The notes under the pieces were generated by a model that searched no databases, was not told where the DNA came from, and worked only from the letters and a program-made list of their open reading frames with translations. Of a stretch of 23,417 bases of DNA, positions 22,729 through 23,417 are shown one piece after another; within the stretch, counting starts at the first letter, position 1; every line of letters starts with the position of its first letter. The stretch comes from JAIRMO01 sp046533115 (lineage in GTDB: Bacteria; Spirochaetota; Spirochaetia; Treponematales; Breznakiellaceae), in the NCBI RefSeq assembly GCF_046533115.1, contig NZ_JAJQRC010000045.1, positions 1-23,417 on the forward strand, written 5' to 3'. The position numbers were made by a program, and so were the translations under genes.

Positions 22729-22776
22729 GACGCCATGCTTAAAAGCCGCCTGACTGAACTCAATACCGGTGTCCAT
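22729..22776 (-). pseudogene. Toxin-like N-terminal fragment
   Basis: From an ATG at 22774-22776 the minus strand reads MDTGIEFSQAAFKHGV, which resembles the beginning of small toxin-like proteins (FSxAAFKHGVxxxDI...) found next to antitoxins of the kind at 22011. After Val the frame continues CCGTNRRNP and stops at a TAG, without the expected DI helix. It appears to be the broken 5' end of such a gene. The assignment is from memory of the motif and is tentative. Confidence 0.4.
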
Positions 22777-22823
22777 ATAAATATAACATAAAAAGAAAGG
22801 GCAGGGAAGACGATCCTCCGAAT

Positions 22824-22985
22824 AGAAAAGTATATCCCGCTGTTGTTCTTCTTCAATGGATTCCGGGCCGTGCCGGTGGTTTTTTAGCCAGCCTGTTTTT
22901 CGTCCTTTATGGCTCCTGGTCCCTGCGTTACCCGGCGGCGAAGCATATACGGACCTGTCATGCGAAGTTTGGGCATTTATACAAT
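22824..22985 (+). pseudogene. Decayed membrane-protein fragment, unidentified
   Basis: GC-rich, coding-like sequence in an otherwise AT-rich stretch. One frame reads IEKYIPLLFFFNGFRAV and then stops. A shifted frame continues GGFLASLFFVLYGSWSLRYPAAKHI, a hydrophobic segment followed by basic residues. Together they look like the start of a membrane protein with a frameshift near 22870-22880. I do not recognise the family, and no ribosome binding site is obvious. Confidence 0.3.
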
Positions 22986-22992
22986 TTATTTT

Positions 22993-23208
22993 TTATTTCC
23001 AGTTTTCAATGATTATATTATCTATCCTATTAAAATGTTGTTGATTATTTGTCACTAATATTAGATTATTAACAATAGCTGTTGAACCTATTAAAATATC
23101 AAAATCATCAATTGTATTACCAGCCTTCCGCAAATTAGACTTTGTTTTTGCATATTCTTCAGTAACTGCCATATTAAGATTTATTATTTTTATAATACTT
23201 CTTATCAC
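22993..23208 (-). pseudogene. vapC: VapC-type PIN-domain toxin, C-terminal remnant
   Basis: The 71-codon frame matches the second half of a VapC/FitB-like PIN endoribonuclease: EEYAKTKSNLRKAGNTIDDF, DILIGSTAIVNNLILVTNNQ, then HFNRIDNIIIENW at the end. The conserved acidic residue of the active site is in DDFDILI. The N-terminal half (about 60-70 residues, including the first catalytic Asp) is missing. Its start is only an internal ATG, and the sequence upstream is the edge of an IS4-type element. The element therefore seems to have inserted into vapC and separated it from its vapB partner. The fragment is very AT-rich compared with its surroundings. Confidence 0.7.
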
Positions 23209-23235
23209 TAGTGTCCAAAACAGGATATTGAAAAA

Positions 23236-23301
23236 GTCCTAACTCCAATGTAGTATGAATAGGAAACTAATCTAAAACATTACTACATAAGGAGTTAGGA
23301 C
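23236..23301 (+). promoter_or_regulatory. RBS-sequestering stem-loop in the transposase leader
   Basis: GTCCTAACTCC (23236-23246) is the exact complement of GGAGTTAGGAC (23291-23301), which contains the GGAG ribosome binding site and ends one base before the ATG. An adjacent 8-bp block, ATGTAGTA (23248-23255) / TACTACAT (23281-23288), extends the stem to 19 pairs with a small internal loop and a 25-base terminal loop. Confidence 0.8.
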
Positions 23302-23417
23302 ATGAACAAGCATAACACAATCTTTGGACAATTGCTAGCCCTGGTTTCGAGATCTCTTTTTGAAAAGCTGGTCAAGAAGCATAATTCGGAGTACCGAGCC
23401 AAGGGGTTGCGAAGCTG
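23302..23417 (+). CDS. IS4-family transposase, N-terminal part
   Basis: The frame begins MNKHNTIFGQLLALVSRSLF and runs open to the window end with FEKLVKKHNSEYRAKGLRS. This is the typical N-terminus (DUF4372-like) of IS4-group DDE transposases: MN..N..F.QLL.L..R..FE..V..H..E..A.G. The catalytic DDE residues lie beyond the window. AAGGAG precedes the ATG, but it is buried in the leader stem. Whether the complete gene is intact cannot be judged. Confidence 0.75.
   Translation, partial: MNKHNTIFGQLLALVSRSLFEKLVKKHNSEYRAKGLRS

Larger units (their letters stand above)
23210..23417 (+). mobile_element. IS4-type insertion sequence, left end (partial)
   Basis: The element starts at about 23210, where vapC homology is lost (GTGTCCAAAACAGG is a candidate end), and continues beyond the window. 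It has a 90-base leader with a large stem-loop and then a transposase gene. The right end, inverted repeats and target duplication cannot be checked here. Confidence 0.6.

Noticed and set aside
22660..22800. HicA toxin upstream of the HicB-like gene
   Set aside because: No HicA motif in any minus-strand frame; the only similarity is to a different small toxin family.
22856..23044. 62-codon plus-strand frame
   Set aside because: It spans a GC-rich remnant and the antisense of the vapC fragment, with no homology or RBS.

Overview
The window looks like chromosomal DNA of an anaerobic spirochaete, most likely a Treponema of the termite-gut or environmental type. This is inference. It rests on a spirochaete-type riboflavin ABC transporter operon (rfuABCD) behind an FMN riboswitch, a fermentative ferredoxin:NADP transhydrogenase (nfnAB), moderately high GC, and many decayed mobile elements and toxin-antitoxin remnants. 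No species can be named from the sequence alone.

Layout. (1) 1-930 is a graveyard: an IS200-type element whose transposase carries two in-frame stop codons, next to the 3' end of a group II intron (broken maturase C-terminus plus domains V and VI). (2) 932-12010 is a metabolic island. A divergent, AT-rich control region (3617-4055) separates leftward genes for a zinc alcohol dehydrogenase and a CoA-acylating semialdehyde dehydrogenase from rightward genes for an aldehyde dehydrogenase, an MFS transporter, an FAD oxidoreductase, a CCG-type Fe-S protein and a second FAD oxidoreductase. A TetR regulator closes the island. Together they look like uptake plus stepwise oxidation of an alcohol, aldehyde or hydroxy-acid compound, possibly aromatic, with a glycolate-oxidase-like FAD/Fe-S/FAD trio handling a flavin-linked step. 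The substrate is not known. (3) 12011-13307 is gene-poor: a small MITE-like element, three consecutive strong hairpins, an orphan UPF0175 antitoxin gene and a degenerate tRNA-like T-arm.

(4) 13308-16896 holds a PanE-type ketopantoate reductase (minus strand) and nfnAB (plus strand), which exchanges electrons between NADH, ferredoxin and NADPH. (5) 16965-21997 holds a near-consensus promoter, an FMN riboswitch, a terminator and the rfuABCD riboflavin uptake operon. Its tight 8-nt overlaps suggest translational coupling. Riboflavin import supplies the flavin cofactors needed by the flavoproteins on both sides, but the linkage may be coincidental.

(6) 22011-23417 is again unstable DNA: a probably truncated antitoxin, a multi-branched inverted-repeat structure, a HicB-like gene, a toxin fragment, a remnant of a membrane protein, and a VapC 3' fragment cut off at the edge of an IS4-type element. 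The start of that element's transposase runs off the window. Its leader can fold to hide the transposase ribosome binding site.
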